64,000 nt of DNA from Deltaproteobacteria bacterium (GTDB lineage Bacteria; Desulfobacterota; Desulfobacteria; Desulfobacterales; Desulfosarcinaceae). Below are positions 43,591-51,499 of this stretch, in pieces. Within the stretch, counting starts at the first letter, position 1; every line of letters starts with the position of its first letter. Under the pieces are notes generated by a model. That model searched no databases. It was not told the origin of the DNA and saw only the letters and a list, made by a program, of their open reading frames with translations. A program made the translations under genes and the position numbers. Location of the stretch: the NCBI GenBank assembly GCA_021824175.1, contig JAKALP010000006.1, forward strand, positions 205,791 to 269,790. The letters are read 5' to 3'.

Positions 43591-44361
43591 TTAACGAAGA
43601 ACAAACGACATCAAATCCTCGGCCACGATTACCGGCCCTTTATACGTGCGGGCCGCTTGTTTGGCAATATCCACCTCGTCGCAAGGCGGGTAGAGATGGG
43701 TCAGCACCAGGCGCCGGGCCTGGGCCTGGGCAGCGGCCTGGCCGGCCAAGGAGGGGGTCAGGTGACCAGGGACTTTCGAATCATCGGGCATGGCTGATTC
43801 ACAGATGAAAAGATCGGCCAGGTGCGCCACTTCCGCCAGGGCTGAGCAGGGATCAGTATCGCCGGAATAGGCCATGGCAATACCATTCCGGCTCTGAAGG
43901 CGCACCGCCAGACTCTCTGGGCGATGGGAAACCGGTCGGGCTGTCAGGGAAAAAGTGTCAAAGGCCAACTCCATGCTCGACGATGGGCCCAGCTCCTGAA
44001 CATTCAACACCCCATCGGGCAAGACAATCCAATTCCCATGAACGCCGCACAGAGCCTCGAAAAATGCGGCCAGCCCAGGTCCGCCAATGAGATGCAAGGG
44101 CCGTTGGCGCCGAGACTGATCCGGGTATTTGGTGGCGAACAGCAGGGGCACCAGTTCGGCGCTGTGATCGGGATGAAAATGGCTCAAAAAAATGTGGGAG
44201 AGATCAAAGATCGTAACCCCGTAGTGCAACAGGCGGCGCATGGTGCCCGGCCCCAGATCCAACAGAATTTTGGTCCGGGTGCCGATTTCCACCAGCACGG
44301 AACACGAGCTGCGCGCCAGGCGCGGCACACAGGTGCCTGATCCCAGAATGGTGACTTTCAT
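43591..44361 (-). CDS. MBL-fold metallohydrolase, RNase Z-like
   Basis: 256 residues. The metal motif is LSHFHPDHSAEL (H-x-H-x-D-H). Other ligands are in TARPVSHRPESL, AMAYSGDTDPC and LVLTHLYP. The start MKVTILGSGTCVPR is typical of the RNase Z/ElaC-like group that includes phosphodiesterases. Whether it processes tRNA is unclear: the exosite arm of true RNase Z was not recognised. It overlaps the DHH gene by four bases, suggesting a joint nucleotide-handling role. Confidence 0.87.
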   Translation of the reverse strand: MKVTILGSGTCVPRLARSSCSVLVEIGTRTKILLDLGPGTMRRLLHYGVTIFDLSHIFLSHFHPDHSAELVPLLFATKYPDQSRRQRPLHLIGGPGLAAFFEALCGVHGNWIVLPDGVLNVQELGPSSSMELAFDTFSLTARPVSHRPESLAVRLQSRNGIAMAYSGDTDPCSALAEVAHLADLFICESAMPDDSKVPGHLTPSLAGQAAAQAQARRLVLTHLYPPCDEVDIAKQAARTYKGPVIVAEDLMSFVLR

Positions 44362-45395
44362 GCTTTGGTATCGTTGTCTTTTTTGGGTTTGGCCTTGGCA
44401 TCCTTGGTTTGAGCCGCGCCGCGGCCAAAACGCTGCGCCACCCAGCGTGCCAGTTTGGCATTATCCTTGGCGTTGACCTCGGATTCCAGCATCTCCAGCG
44501 GAATCTCGGCCCGGGCCGCGCTCTTGTGACCGCCGGCCGCGCCCCAGCGGCCAAAACCACGCTTGGCCGCGGCTCCGGCATCCTTGCGAATACCATCATT
44601 GCGGAAGATCACCACCAGCTTGCGCTGGTGCAGACCAGAGACAACGCTCCACTTGACCGAATCGATGTGCAGGAAGAAATCAGCAATCTGAACGCACACA
44701 TCCGGATTGCTCACCGCGCCCAGATGCACGAAGGCCCGGCCTTTATGCAACTGCATTTCATTGAGCGCCAGCTTGAAGTACTTCAGAAAATCGGGCCGGA
44801 TCTCGGCGCTTTCAATGCGGCGCGCCAAGGCAATGTTGGAATGGCGGAACACAAACTGAAAGGCCTGCAAATCTTCCATGACCGTGTGGCGCTCAAAATC
44901 GCTGGTATCGGTCTTGATGGCGAAATAAAGGGCCGTGGCCAGACGAGTCGAAGGCTTGATCTTGGCCGCGCGCAGATATTCAATCAAAATGGTGGCCGTG
45001 GCGCCGTATTTGGGCCGGATATCCACAAAGGGCGCCTGGCTGGCCGGACTCACGGGATGATGGTCGATGATCACCGCCGGTTGGCACTGGCACAGATCCT
45101 CGTGATGGTCGGGCTGGGCATCCACCAGCGCGATACGGGTGAAGCGCGCGATATCCACCTTTTGAAAAGGGGTCAGTGCCACGCCGATGAGCCGGATCAA
45201 TACCAGATTGTCCGAGCGCTGGATCTCATTGAGATTGGCGATGGTGACGCTGGCCACCCGGCGCCACAGCAGCCGCTTCAACGCCATGGCGCTGGCAATG
45301 GCGTCCGGGTCCGCCACAATGGGCACCAGGACATGGTCATCGCCTTGAAACTGCTCGTACAAACGGCGCAACCGTTCTTTGCTCGATAGGGTCAT
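44358..45395 (-). CDS. DHH family phosphoesterase (NrnA/RecJ-like)
   Basis: 345 residues. Motifs: VPIVADPDAIASAMALKRLL, LVDAQPDHHED, VIIDHHPVSP (DHH) and the DHHA1 glycine loop GAAGGHKSAARAEI. This is the pattern of nano-RNase/pAp phosphatase-type enzymes, which degrade short RNAs and, in some members, linear dinucleotides such as pGpG. The tail (about 325-345) is Lys-rich. Start at 45395 has AAGGATATCC nearby. Substrate not proven. Confidence 0.85.
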   Translation of the reverse strand: MTLSSKERLRRLYEQFQGDDHVLVPIVADPDAIASAMALKRLLWRRVASVTIANLNEIQRSDNLVLIRLIGVALTPFQKVDIARFTRIALVDAQPDHHEDLCQCQPAVIIDHHPVSPASQAPFVDIRPKYGATATILIEYLRAAKIKPSTRLATALYFAIKTDTSDFERHTVMEDLQAFQFVFRHSNIALARRIESAEIRPDFLKYFKLALNEMQLHKGRAFVHLGAVSNPDVCVQIADFFLHIDSVKWSVVSGLHQRKLVVIFRNDGIRKDAGAAAKRGFGRWGAAGGHKSAARAEIPLEMLESEVNAKDNAKLARWVAQRFGRGAAQTKDAKAKPKKDNDTKA

Positions 45396-45605
45396 AAAAA
45401 AAGGATATCCTTAAATATAATCCCTACATTACAAGCAGCCGCACCGGTTGACAACCCCTGCAATAAAAACATCTGGGAAACCCCTCCGACGGAAATCCCC
45501 CCCTTGTGAAAACAGCCCGCATCCTCTAAAATCGCTCAAAACTCTATACAACCAGGTCTGAGCAAAGAAGTGATCAAAATCAACCCCCCATTCAAGGAGA
45601 ACGCC

Positions 45606-46448
45606 ATGCAACATCCCCGTTTTATCGTATGCTTATTTGCGGCCATGCTTCTCTTCGCATCGGTCATCGCTGTTCAGGCAGCACCCCAGGCCGATGCGGC
45701 CGGCTGTTCCGACCATCCGCTGTTTACCCGTATGACCAACATGCGCATCACCTATTGCAAGACGCTGCCCTTTGACAGTTTCAAATTCAAGACCGGCAAG
45801 ACCACCGACACCGTGGTGGAAGGACGGCGTTTTGAAATCAAATACCAGATCCAGGAAGGCAAGGAGTATCCCGGACCTTTGGCCATCATCCGCAACCACC
45901 AGCAGGCCATCGCCAAGATCGGCGGGACGACCTTATACGAAGATCAACGCTACACCTGGCTTAAAGTCGCCCAGGACGGCAAGGAGATCTGGGCCCAGGT
46001 CGATACAGCCTGGGGTAAGGGCTACATGTTGACGATCATTGAAAAACAGGCCATGGCCCAGGAGGTGGTGGCCAGCGCCGAGCTCTTCAAAACCGGGCTG
46101 AACACCACCGGGCATGTGGAGGTTCCGGGGATCTTCTTCGACACCGGCAAATCGATCCTGAAGCCCGAGTCCGAAGCGGCCGTGGCCGAAGTGGCCAAAC
46201 TGCTCAAGGCCGAACCCGGACTCAAGGTTTACGTGGTCGGACACACCGACAACACCGCGGCCCTGGACCTGAACCTGAAACTCTCCAGGGACCGGGCCGA
46301 AGCCGTGGTGCAGGCCCTGGCGACCCAGCACGGCATTGACCAGGCCCGCCTCATCGGCCAGGGCGTCGGCCCTCTGGCACCGGTGGCCAGCAATGACAGC
46401 GAAGAGGGCCGCGCCAAAAACCGCCGGGTGGAACTGGTTAAGCAGTAA
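45606..46448 (+). CDS. OmpA-domain outer-membrane/periplasmic protein
   Basis: 280 residues with AAGGAGAACGCC before the ATG. A signal peptide (FIVCLFAAMLLFASVIAVQA) is followed by a domain of about 130 residues with two Cys (GCSDHPLF, ITYCKTLP) and then a C-terminal OmpA-like peptidoglycan-binding domain (about 165-280: IFFDTGKSILKPESEAAVAE, VVGHTDNTAALDLNLKLSRD, GRAKNRRVELV). It should tie the envelope to peptidoglycan. The N-terminal domain is unassigned. Confidence 0.9.
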   Translation: MQHPRFIVCLFAAMLLFASVIAVQAAPQADAAGCSDHPLFTRMTNMRITYCKTLPFDSFKFKTGKTTDTVVEGRRFEIKYQIQEGKEYPGPLAIIRNHQQAIAKIGGTTLYEDQRYTWLKVAQDGKEIWAQVDTAWGKGYMLTIIEKQAMAQEVVASAELFKTGLNTTGHVEVPGIFFDTGKSILKPESEAAVAEVAKLLKAEPGLKVYVVGHTDNTAALDLNLKLSRDRAEAVVQALATQHGIDQARLIGQGVGPLAPVASNDSEEGRAKNRRVELVKQ

Positions 46449-46552
46449 TCCCGATGGAGGACACGGAGATTAAGAGCGCTCTCTTCGCTGTGGCCTCTGT
46501 GCCCCTTGTGGTAAAAATATTATGCAAACCCAATCAAATGAGGAGAAGAAAA

Positions 46553-46864
46553 ATGCGCAAACCCATCGTTGTATTGATCGTCGCCTTAATCCTTATCGCG
46601 GTCAGCCTCCCCCTTTATGCGGACAACAAAGGTAGCATTTCCGTCAAACAAACCATCACCCCGGTGGGCGCCAAAATCACCATTGTCAGCGGCAATATGA
46701 TTACCATCTCCGATGACCAGGGCCATTCGAAGACCCTGCTGTTGGAGTCCGCCAGGGGCCTGACCGTGGGCATGAAAACCGGCTGGTGCGAAGAAGATTG
46801 CGGCAAGATAAAAATCGGCAACCAGGACGTCCGGGTGAAGCAGGTCATCGAGAATAAGCGGTGA
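46553..46864 (+). CDS. Small exported protein of unknown function
   Basis: 103 residues from the ATG at 46553 with GAGGAGAAG ahead; the longer in-frame start is rejected. A signal peptide (VVLIVALILIAVSLPLYA) precedes a beta-rich mature part (VGAKITIVSGNMITISDDQG, LLLESARGLTVGMK) ending in a Cys pair GWCEEDCGK. The fold looks like a small SH3/OB-type module. The function is not known. It follows the OmpA-like gene by about 100 bases. Confidence 0.7.
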   Translation: MRKPIVVLIVALILIAVSLPLYADNKGSISVKQTITPVGAKITIVSGNMITISDDQGHSKTLLLESARGLTVGMKTGWCEEDCGKIKIGNQDVRVKQVIENKR

Positions 46865-46877
46865 TGGTTATTTCTTT

Positions 46878-46935
46878 TACAAGCCATCTCAAAATAGTTT
46901 TTTGGCCCAAAATCCTTATTTTGAGATGGCTTGTA
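46878..46935. repeat. Palindromic element, short (unfilled) form
   Basis: Perfect 19-nt arms (46878-46896 TACAAGCCATCTCAAAATA and its complement at 46917-46935) enclose 20 bases. The core includes TTTTTTGGCCC and CAAAATCC. A longer version with the same outer arms, carrying an extra inner palindrome, is at 61505-61648. The hairpin may also end the upstream transcript. Confidence 0.8.
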
Positions 46936-46949
46936 GTATATTGGAGGAG

Positions 46950-47022
46950 TTGGGGAGTTTTCCGCTTAACGACACGTCATACCCGTCCCGCATAAATAGG
47001 GGACGGGCATGACGAAAGAAAC
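46950..47022. repeat. REP-like palindrome (copy 2)
   Basis: GTCATACCCGTCCC faces GGGACGGGCATGAC across a 10-nt loop, with GGGGAGTT upstream and GCATGACGAAAGAAAC downstream. These flanks match the element at 2039-2116, so this is a diverged, shorter copy. Confidence 0.6.
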
Positions 47023-47119
47023 TTACCGATGCGTGATATTTTTTGCCTAAATACAGCATTTCGACTTTAAGCAGTTGATGGACTATAGCAGCAAAGAGCA
47101 CTCAGGTGGCAAAGCGGCT

Positions 47120-47332
47120 ATGAAGAAAAATAGAACTTTAAAAACTTATATTTTTCCTTTTCTGTTTATCTTTGGAGCTATTGTTCCTTGGTATATATTT
47201 TCCATTTCGGTACTCAAAATCAATTTTGATTCATTGCTATACCAGGCATTGGAATGCCACTCCGCGGCTTGCGTTCGAAATTTCAAAATATTTATTTTAG
47301 TTTTGTTCAGCTTCGGTATGATCTCAAAATAG
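47120..47332 (+). CDS. Small membrane protein, DUF2834-like, possibly truncated
   Basis: 70 residues from the ATG at 47120, with two hydrophobic helices (about 9-28 and 50-66): YIFPFLFIFGAIVPWYIFSI, then VLKINFDSLLYQALEC. The pattern resembles DUF2834, small membrane proteins of about 100 residues. The frame ends early (LVLFSFGMISK), so the C-terminal helix may be lost. AT-rich compared with its neighbours. Low certainty on the family. Confidence 0.4.
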   Translation: MKKNRTLKTYIFPFLFIFGAIVPWYIFSISVLKINFDSLLYQALECHSAACVRNFKIFILVLFSFGMISK

Positions 47333-47396
47333 CCTTGGCTGACCCGAACGCGTGATAGTGCTTTACACACCTTGGAGCAGCCATCAAGCAAAGTAG

Positions 47397-47591
47397 ATGG
47401 TAGAAAATCAGTCCTGTAATAAATCAGCACAATCTGATGATGAGATATGCAACTGTGCCTGCCACAGGCTCTTTGTGCGCGTGTCCCACCCCGTTCCTTG
47501 CTGTAGCCCTTGTCCAAAATGCCGAGAAAGAATTGCGAGAGGATTTATAGAGAAGCATTTGACGCATTGTAAAATGACTGTTCGCGTTTGA
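47397..47591 (+). CDS. Small Cys-rich protein, zinc-binding-like
   Basis: 64 residues with ten Cys in pairs and short runs (SCNKS, ICNCACHR, VPCCSPCPKCRERI, THCK). This spacing suggests metal binding. The composition differs from shadow frames and includes AHC-type conserved looking segments such as CCSPCPKC. No ribosome site is clear. A second open frame with a very strong ribosome site starts 25 bases later. The family is not recognised. Confidence 0.45.
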   Translation: MVENQSCNKSAQSDDEICNCACHRLFVRVSHPVPCCSPCPKCRERIARGFIEKHLTHCKMTVRV

Positions 47592-47616
47592 GGTGCCACC
47601 TCCAGGAGGGTGAATT

Positions 47617-47703
47617 ATGCCGATCAAAGACATTCCCGATTTGCTGGAAGGGCTGAAGCGATCGCCCAATATCTTACGCGGCTGGAATGAGCCGTGCTCC
47701 TCG
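47617..47703 (+). pseudogene. 5' fragment of a gene truncated by the araC-type gene
   Basis: AGGAGGGTGAATT precedes an ATG at 47617 and opens MPIKDIPDLLEGLKRSPNIL, then RGWNEP, before the frame runs into the antisense of the AraC-type gene (its stop is at 47704). The strong ribosome site and the natural-looking N-terminus suggest a real gene start whose remainder has been lost. The opening resembles DinB-like proteins only loosely, so no family is given. Confidence 0.4.
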
Positions 47704-48687
47704 CTAACTCTGCCGGCCGCAGAACTTGTCGCGATACTCACGCGGCGAAATCCCGGTGTGCTTCTTGAACAGACGGCGGAAAGTACTGCTGTCCTCATAG
47801 CCAATGCGATAGGTAATCTCGTTGACATTCTCCCGCGTGGTTTCCAATTTCTTCTTGGCCGCCTCGATACGCAAATTCTGCAGATAACCCAGGGGCGATT
47901 CGCCCGTGGCCTTGCGAAAGCGGCGTTTGAAATGCCTGGGGCTGATGCCCACCTGGCGCGCCAGATCGTCGATGGCAATGGCGTTGCCGAATTGGTCGTG
48001 CATGTACTGTTGAGCTTGCAGAATCTCCGGGTCGCCGTGGTCCTGGCGCGCGCTGAAGATCACGTAGGGCGTCTGGCGGTCGCGATGGGGGTCCACCAGC
48101 AGCGCTTTGGCGCATACGCTGGCTAATTCTTCGGACCCATAGCGCCGGATCAGGTGCAGCCCCAGGTTCAGCACCGCCGAAGCAGCGCCGGTGCATACCA
48201 TATTTTCTTCTTCGGTCAGGATGCGATCCATGCGCAGGCGCACCTTGGGATAGCGGCGCTTGAACTGCCGGGCAAATTGCCAGTTGGTGGTGGCGGTTCG
48301 GCCGTCAAGAAGTCCGGCCTCGGCCAACACGAATGCGCCGGTGCAAGTGGCGGCCAGGGTGATGTTGCGCTGATGCTGGCGCTTCAACCACTCCAGAATG
48401 GCCTCCATGCCCGGCACAGAACATTGAGGTACCGTGGGGCTGGCCGGGATCACAATCACGTCGGCCGGCTCTTCGCCGGCCATGGCCCCATCCGGGAGGA
48501 TTTGGACATTACCCGCGGCGCGTACAGGCTTTCCATCCACTGTGACGATGCGAGTTTCAAATAGGGACCCGCAGGCCGTATCACACATGGCGCCGTGCCA
48601 GGCATTGGCGATCCAGAAACCATCGATCAGGCTGCTGATGCCTGAGAAGAAACACCCTTCGTAGGCCAGAAAAGTGATCTTTGCCAT
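47704..48687 (-). CDS. GlxA-type transcriptional regulator (DJ-1/GATase-like plus AraC HTH)
   Basis: 327 residues from the ATG at 48687 with GGAGGATAA ahead. Residues 1-190 form a DJ-1/PfpI-like domain (FLAYEGCFFSGISSLIDGFW; TLAATCTGAFVLAEAGLLDG, with the nucleophile-type Cys in the elbow). Residues about 215-325 are the double AraC helix-turn-helix (AIDDLARQVGISPRHFKRRF; VNEITYRIGYEDSSTFRRLF). It is divergent to the molybdopterin oxidoreductase gene and may control it. A palindrome (48738-48763) lies in the shared spacer. Confidence 0.92.
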   Translation of the reverse strand: MAKITFLAYEGCFFSGISSLIDGFWIANAWHGAMCDTACGSLFETRIVTVDGKPVRAAGNVQILPDGAMAGEEPADVIVIPASPTVPQCSVPGMEAILEWLKRQHQRNITLAATCTGAFVLAEAGLLDGRTATTNWQFARQFKRRYPKVRLRMDRILTEEENMVCTGAASAVLNLGLHLIRRYGSEELASVCAKALLVDPHRDRQTPYVIFSARQDHGDPEILQAQQYMHDQFGNAIAIDDLARQVGISPRHFKRRFRKATGESPLGYLQNLRIEAAKKKLETTRENVNEITYRIGYEDSSTFRRLFKKHTGISPREYRDKFCGRQS

Positions 48688-48737
48688 AAAATTATCCTCC
48701 AATGGAACATGGCCGTTTTTGAACGCTTTTTGTCATT

Positions 48738-48763
48738 TATGCCACTTTCATTTCTTTGGCATA
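48738..48763. promoter_or_regulatory. Candidate operator palindrome upstream of the AraC-type gene
   Basis: Arms TATGCCA and TGGCATA, separated by 12 bases, about 50 bases upstream of the araC-type start. Size and place fit an operator for the regulator or the divergent oxidoreductase gene. Only the symmetry supports it. Confidence 0.4.
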
Positions 48764-48855
48764 TGGTGTTGATTTTGACAATGGGGGAATTTTAAGGGGC
48801 CGCGATGGAAATTTCCTGTAGGCGCCGCGCCGCAAGTTTATTGCTTTACAGCCAT

Positions 48856-48899
48856 CCGTGTCATCCGTGGTCAAATTTTTACCACGGATGACACGGATC
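48856..48899. repeat. Inverted repeat CATCCGTGGT / ACCACGGATG
   Basis: ATCCGTGTCATCCGTGGT and its exact reverse complement flank the 8-9 base AT-rich loop CAAATTTTT. This type of CCACGGATGACACGG element is found scattered in bacterial genomes; another function here is not evident. Confidence 0.65.
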
Positions 48900-48964
48900 A
48901 CACTGATAAAATGAATAACTAACGTCGTATAAACGCGAACCCAGCGTAATGTTGAGGAGGGCTT

Positions 48965-51205
48965 ATGGCCACATGGCATAAAACAGGATGCGTCCTATGT
49001 GCTCAGAATTGCGGGCTGGAAATCCAGGTGGAAAACGACCGCATGGTCAAGGTGCGGCCGGACAAGGAGAACCCGCGCAGCCAGGGGTATGCCTGCCGCA
49101 AGGGACTTAACGTGATCTATCATCAATATCCGGCCGACCGCCTCACCACGCCGCTCAAACGAGTGGGAGAACGTTTCGAGCCCATTTCATGGGATCTTGC
49201 CATCGATGAGATCGCGGCCCGTCTGCGGGAGCTGGTGGAGCGTCACGGCCCGCGTTGCCTGGCCTACATGGGCGCCAGCGCCCAGGGGGGCCATTTCGAG
49301 GCCGCCTTTGGGCTCTCCATCCTCAGGGCCCTGGGCTCCCAATATCTCTACTCCTCGGCCGGCCAGGAGTTCAGCGGTCTGTTCTGGGTATTCGGCCGCA
49401 TGTTCGGCCGGCAATATTATCTTTGCGGGTCGGACGAACACGCCGCCGACATGCTGGTGGCCTGGGGCTGGAACGGCATGGAGAGCCATCAGATGCCGCG
49501 GGCGCCCATTGTTCTGAAGGAGTTCAGCAAAAACCCGGACAAGCGGCTGGTGGTCATCGATCCGCGCCGCAGCGAAACCGCGGCCATCGCCAACATCCAT
49601 CTGGCCGTGCGGCCCGGAACTGATGCTTTGCTTATCAAGGCCATGATCGCCATCATCCTCAAGCAGGGGTGGGAAAAGCGCGACTATATCCAGCAACATG
49701 TGGCGGACTGGGAGAAGATCCGCTCCTGGTTCGAGGGGTTTGACATTGAGGCGGCCCTGGCGGTCTGCGAACTCTCCTACGAAGAAGTACTTCAGGTATG
49801 CCGTCTGATGGCCACCCGGCGCTGGTGCGTGCACCCGGATTTGGGTATCTTCATGGGCCGCCAGAGCGCGCTCAACTCCTACCTGATGAATGTGCTGGGG
49901 GCCTTGTGTGGGATTTTCGGAGTACGCGGCGGCAATGTCATCCCCGGCATGGTCATGCCCATTGGATTTCACGCCGACGAGCGCAATCCCAAAACCTGGC
50001 GCACGGTAACCACCAATCTGCCGCCGGCCGCTGCCGGTTCATTTGCTCCCGCGGCCATGCCCGAAGAGATTCTCAGCGACCACCCCGAGCGCTTGCGCGC
50101 CGTGCTGGTCAGCGTCTGCAACCCGCTGCGCGCCTACCCGGACACTACCGCCTATGAAAAAGCATTTGCCCGCCTCGATCTGCTGGTGGTCAACGACATC
50201 GTCATGAGCGAAACCGCCCGCCTGGCCCACTATGTGCTGCCCTGCCGCACCTTCTATGAGTCATGGGACGGCACCTTCTTCCCCCTGACCTTTCCGGAAG
50301 TTTACTTCCAATTGCGGCGTCCCATCGTCAGCCCGCCAGCCCAATGTTTGGAAGCCTCCCAGATCTTCACCCGCCTGGCGGACCGCCTAAGACTGATCCC
50401 GCCCATCCCGGAAGAAGTGCAGGCCGCGGCCAGCGGCAACCGGCTGGCCTTCGGCGCCCTGCTCATGACCTGGGCCGCCACGGAACCCAAAGCCCTGGCC
50501 GCCATGCCATTTATCCTGGCCAAAACCCTGGGCCGCGAATGGGACAGCGCCGCCAAGGCCGCCCTGTGGGGCATGCTGATGACCGCGCCCGAAACCTTCC
50601 GCGCCAATGCCGTCCGCGCCGGTTTCGCGCCGGGCATGGACCTGGGCGACCGCATCTTCCAGGCATTGATAGACACGCCCCAGGGCGTGTGGGTCGGCAA
50701 GGTCGATCCGGCGGACAACTTATCCCAGATTCGCACCCCCTCGGGAAAAATCGAAGTATTTATCCCCGAGCTGGCCTCGGCGGCCCAGGCCCTGGATGCC
50801 GACAGCGAACGCCGCGCCCTAAGCCTGCCGGAAGCATTTCCCCTCATCCTGCACGCCGGCCGCCACCTGAAGTACAACGCCAACACGCTGATGCGCAACC
50901 CGGCGTGGAATAAGGACAAGCGCGCCTGCACCGTGGCAATGAATCCCGCCGATGCTTCCGCGCTGGGGCTGGCCGACAGCCAACAAGTGAGAGTCTTCAC
51001 CGAAGCCGGCAGCGAAGCGGGCGAGCTGGAAGTCAGCGACCAGGTGCGGCCCGGCACCGTGCTGATCCCCCACGGCTTCGGCCTGCAATACGGCGACCAG
51101 GTCTACGGCATCAATGTCAACCGCCTGACCAAAAACACCCACCGCGATTTCCTAGGCACCCCCCTGCACCGCTTCGTGCCTTGCCGGGTCGAAGCCGCGG
51201 AATAG
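48965..51205 (+). CDS. Molybdopterin-dependent oxidoreductase, catalytic subunit
   Basis: 746 residues. An N-terminal [4Fe-4S] site (Cys9, Cys12, Cys16, Cys44: TGCVLCAQNCGLEI, GYACRKG) leads into the molybdopterin domains (VVIDPRRSETA, FGVRGGNVIPGMVMP, VNDIVMSETARLAHYVLPC) and the C-terminal dinucleotide-binding domain (LHAGRHLKYNANTLMRNPAW). No Tat signal is seen, so it should be cytoplasmic. No electron-transfer subunits are adjacent. The metal ligand residue could not be fixed from sequence alone. Formate dehydrogenase-like or another DMSO-reductase family enzyme. Substrate unknown. Confidence 0.9.
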   Translation: MATWHKTGCVLCAQNCGLEIQVENDRMVKVRPDKENPRSQGYACRKGLNVIYHQYPADRLTTPLKRVGERFEPISWDLAIDEIAARLRELVERHGPRCLAYMGASAQGGHFEAAFGLSILRALGSQYLYSSAGQEFSGLFWVFGRMFGRQYYLCGSDEHAADMLVAWGWNGMESHQMPRAPIVLKEFSKNPDKRLVVIDPRRSETAAIANIHLAVRPGTDALLIKAMIAIILKQGWEKRDYIQQHVADWEKIRSWFEGFDIEAALAVCELSYEEVLQVCRLMATRRWCVHPDLGIFMGRQSALNSYLMNVLGALCGIFGVRGGNVIPGMVMPIGFHADERNPKTWRTVTTNLPPAAAGSFAPAAMPEEILSDHPERLRAVLVSVCNPLRAYPDTTAYEKAFARLDLLVVNDIVMSETARLAHYVLPCRTFYESWDGTFFPLTFPEVYFQLRRPIVSPPAQCLEASQIFTRLADRLRLIPPIPEEVQAAASGNRLAFGALLMTWAATEPKALAAMPFILAKTLGREWDSAAKAALWGMLMTAPETFRANAVRAGFAPGMDLGDRIFQALIDTPQGVWVGKVDPADNLSQIRTPSGKIEVFIPELASAAQALDADSERRALSLPEAFPLILHAGRHLKYNANTLMRNPAWNKDKRACTVAMNPADASALGLADSQQVRVFTEAGSEAGELEVSDQVRPGTVLIPHGFGLQYGDQVYGINVNRLTKNTHRDFLGTPLHRFVPCRVEAAE

Positions 51206-51499
51206 GAAAGGAACCAAGCCCTTTTTTCGTGTTGAACAACATTTCTCTCGCAAAGGCGCCAAGATCGCAAAGAAAATTATAATTTCTTAGCGGGCTTCGC
51301 GTCTTTGCGTGAGTCAATTCTTTTTTGTGTTGGGGTTCCCAATGGTTGGTTCTCAACCACTAATTGGCTGAAGAAATTCTATTCTATTTTCGCATGAAGA
51401 ACACAAAGCTCATGAGGCCTCTTTGTGCCTTTGCGCCTTTGTCACTTTGTGCCTCTTTGTCTTTCGAGAAGCTAAAAATTCTACCCACCCAGCCAAAAG
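51206..51499. other. Repeat-rich spacer
   Basis: About 290 bases with a hairpin element TCTCGCAAAGGCGCCAAGA facing TTCGCGTCTTTGCG (51246-51313) and an AAAGAGGCACAAAG-type tract (51415-51475, read on the minus strand). A homologue of the hairpin is at 63673-63740. No gene. Confidence 0.6.

Larger units (their letters stand above)
48688..48964. other. Divergent spacer with two palindromes
   Basis: About 280 bases between the divergent AraC-type and molybdopterin genes. Holds a TATGCCA/TGGCATA palindrome (48738-48763) and an 18-bp-arm inverted repeat around GTCATCCGTGGT (about 48856-48899). GTTGAGGAGGGC precedes the downstream ATG. Confidence 0.55.
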
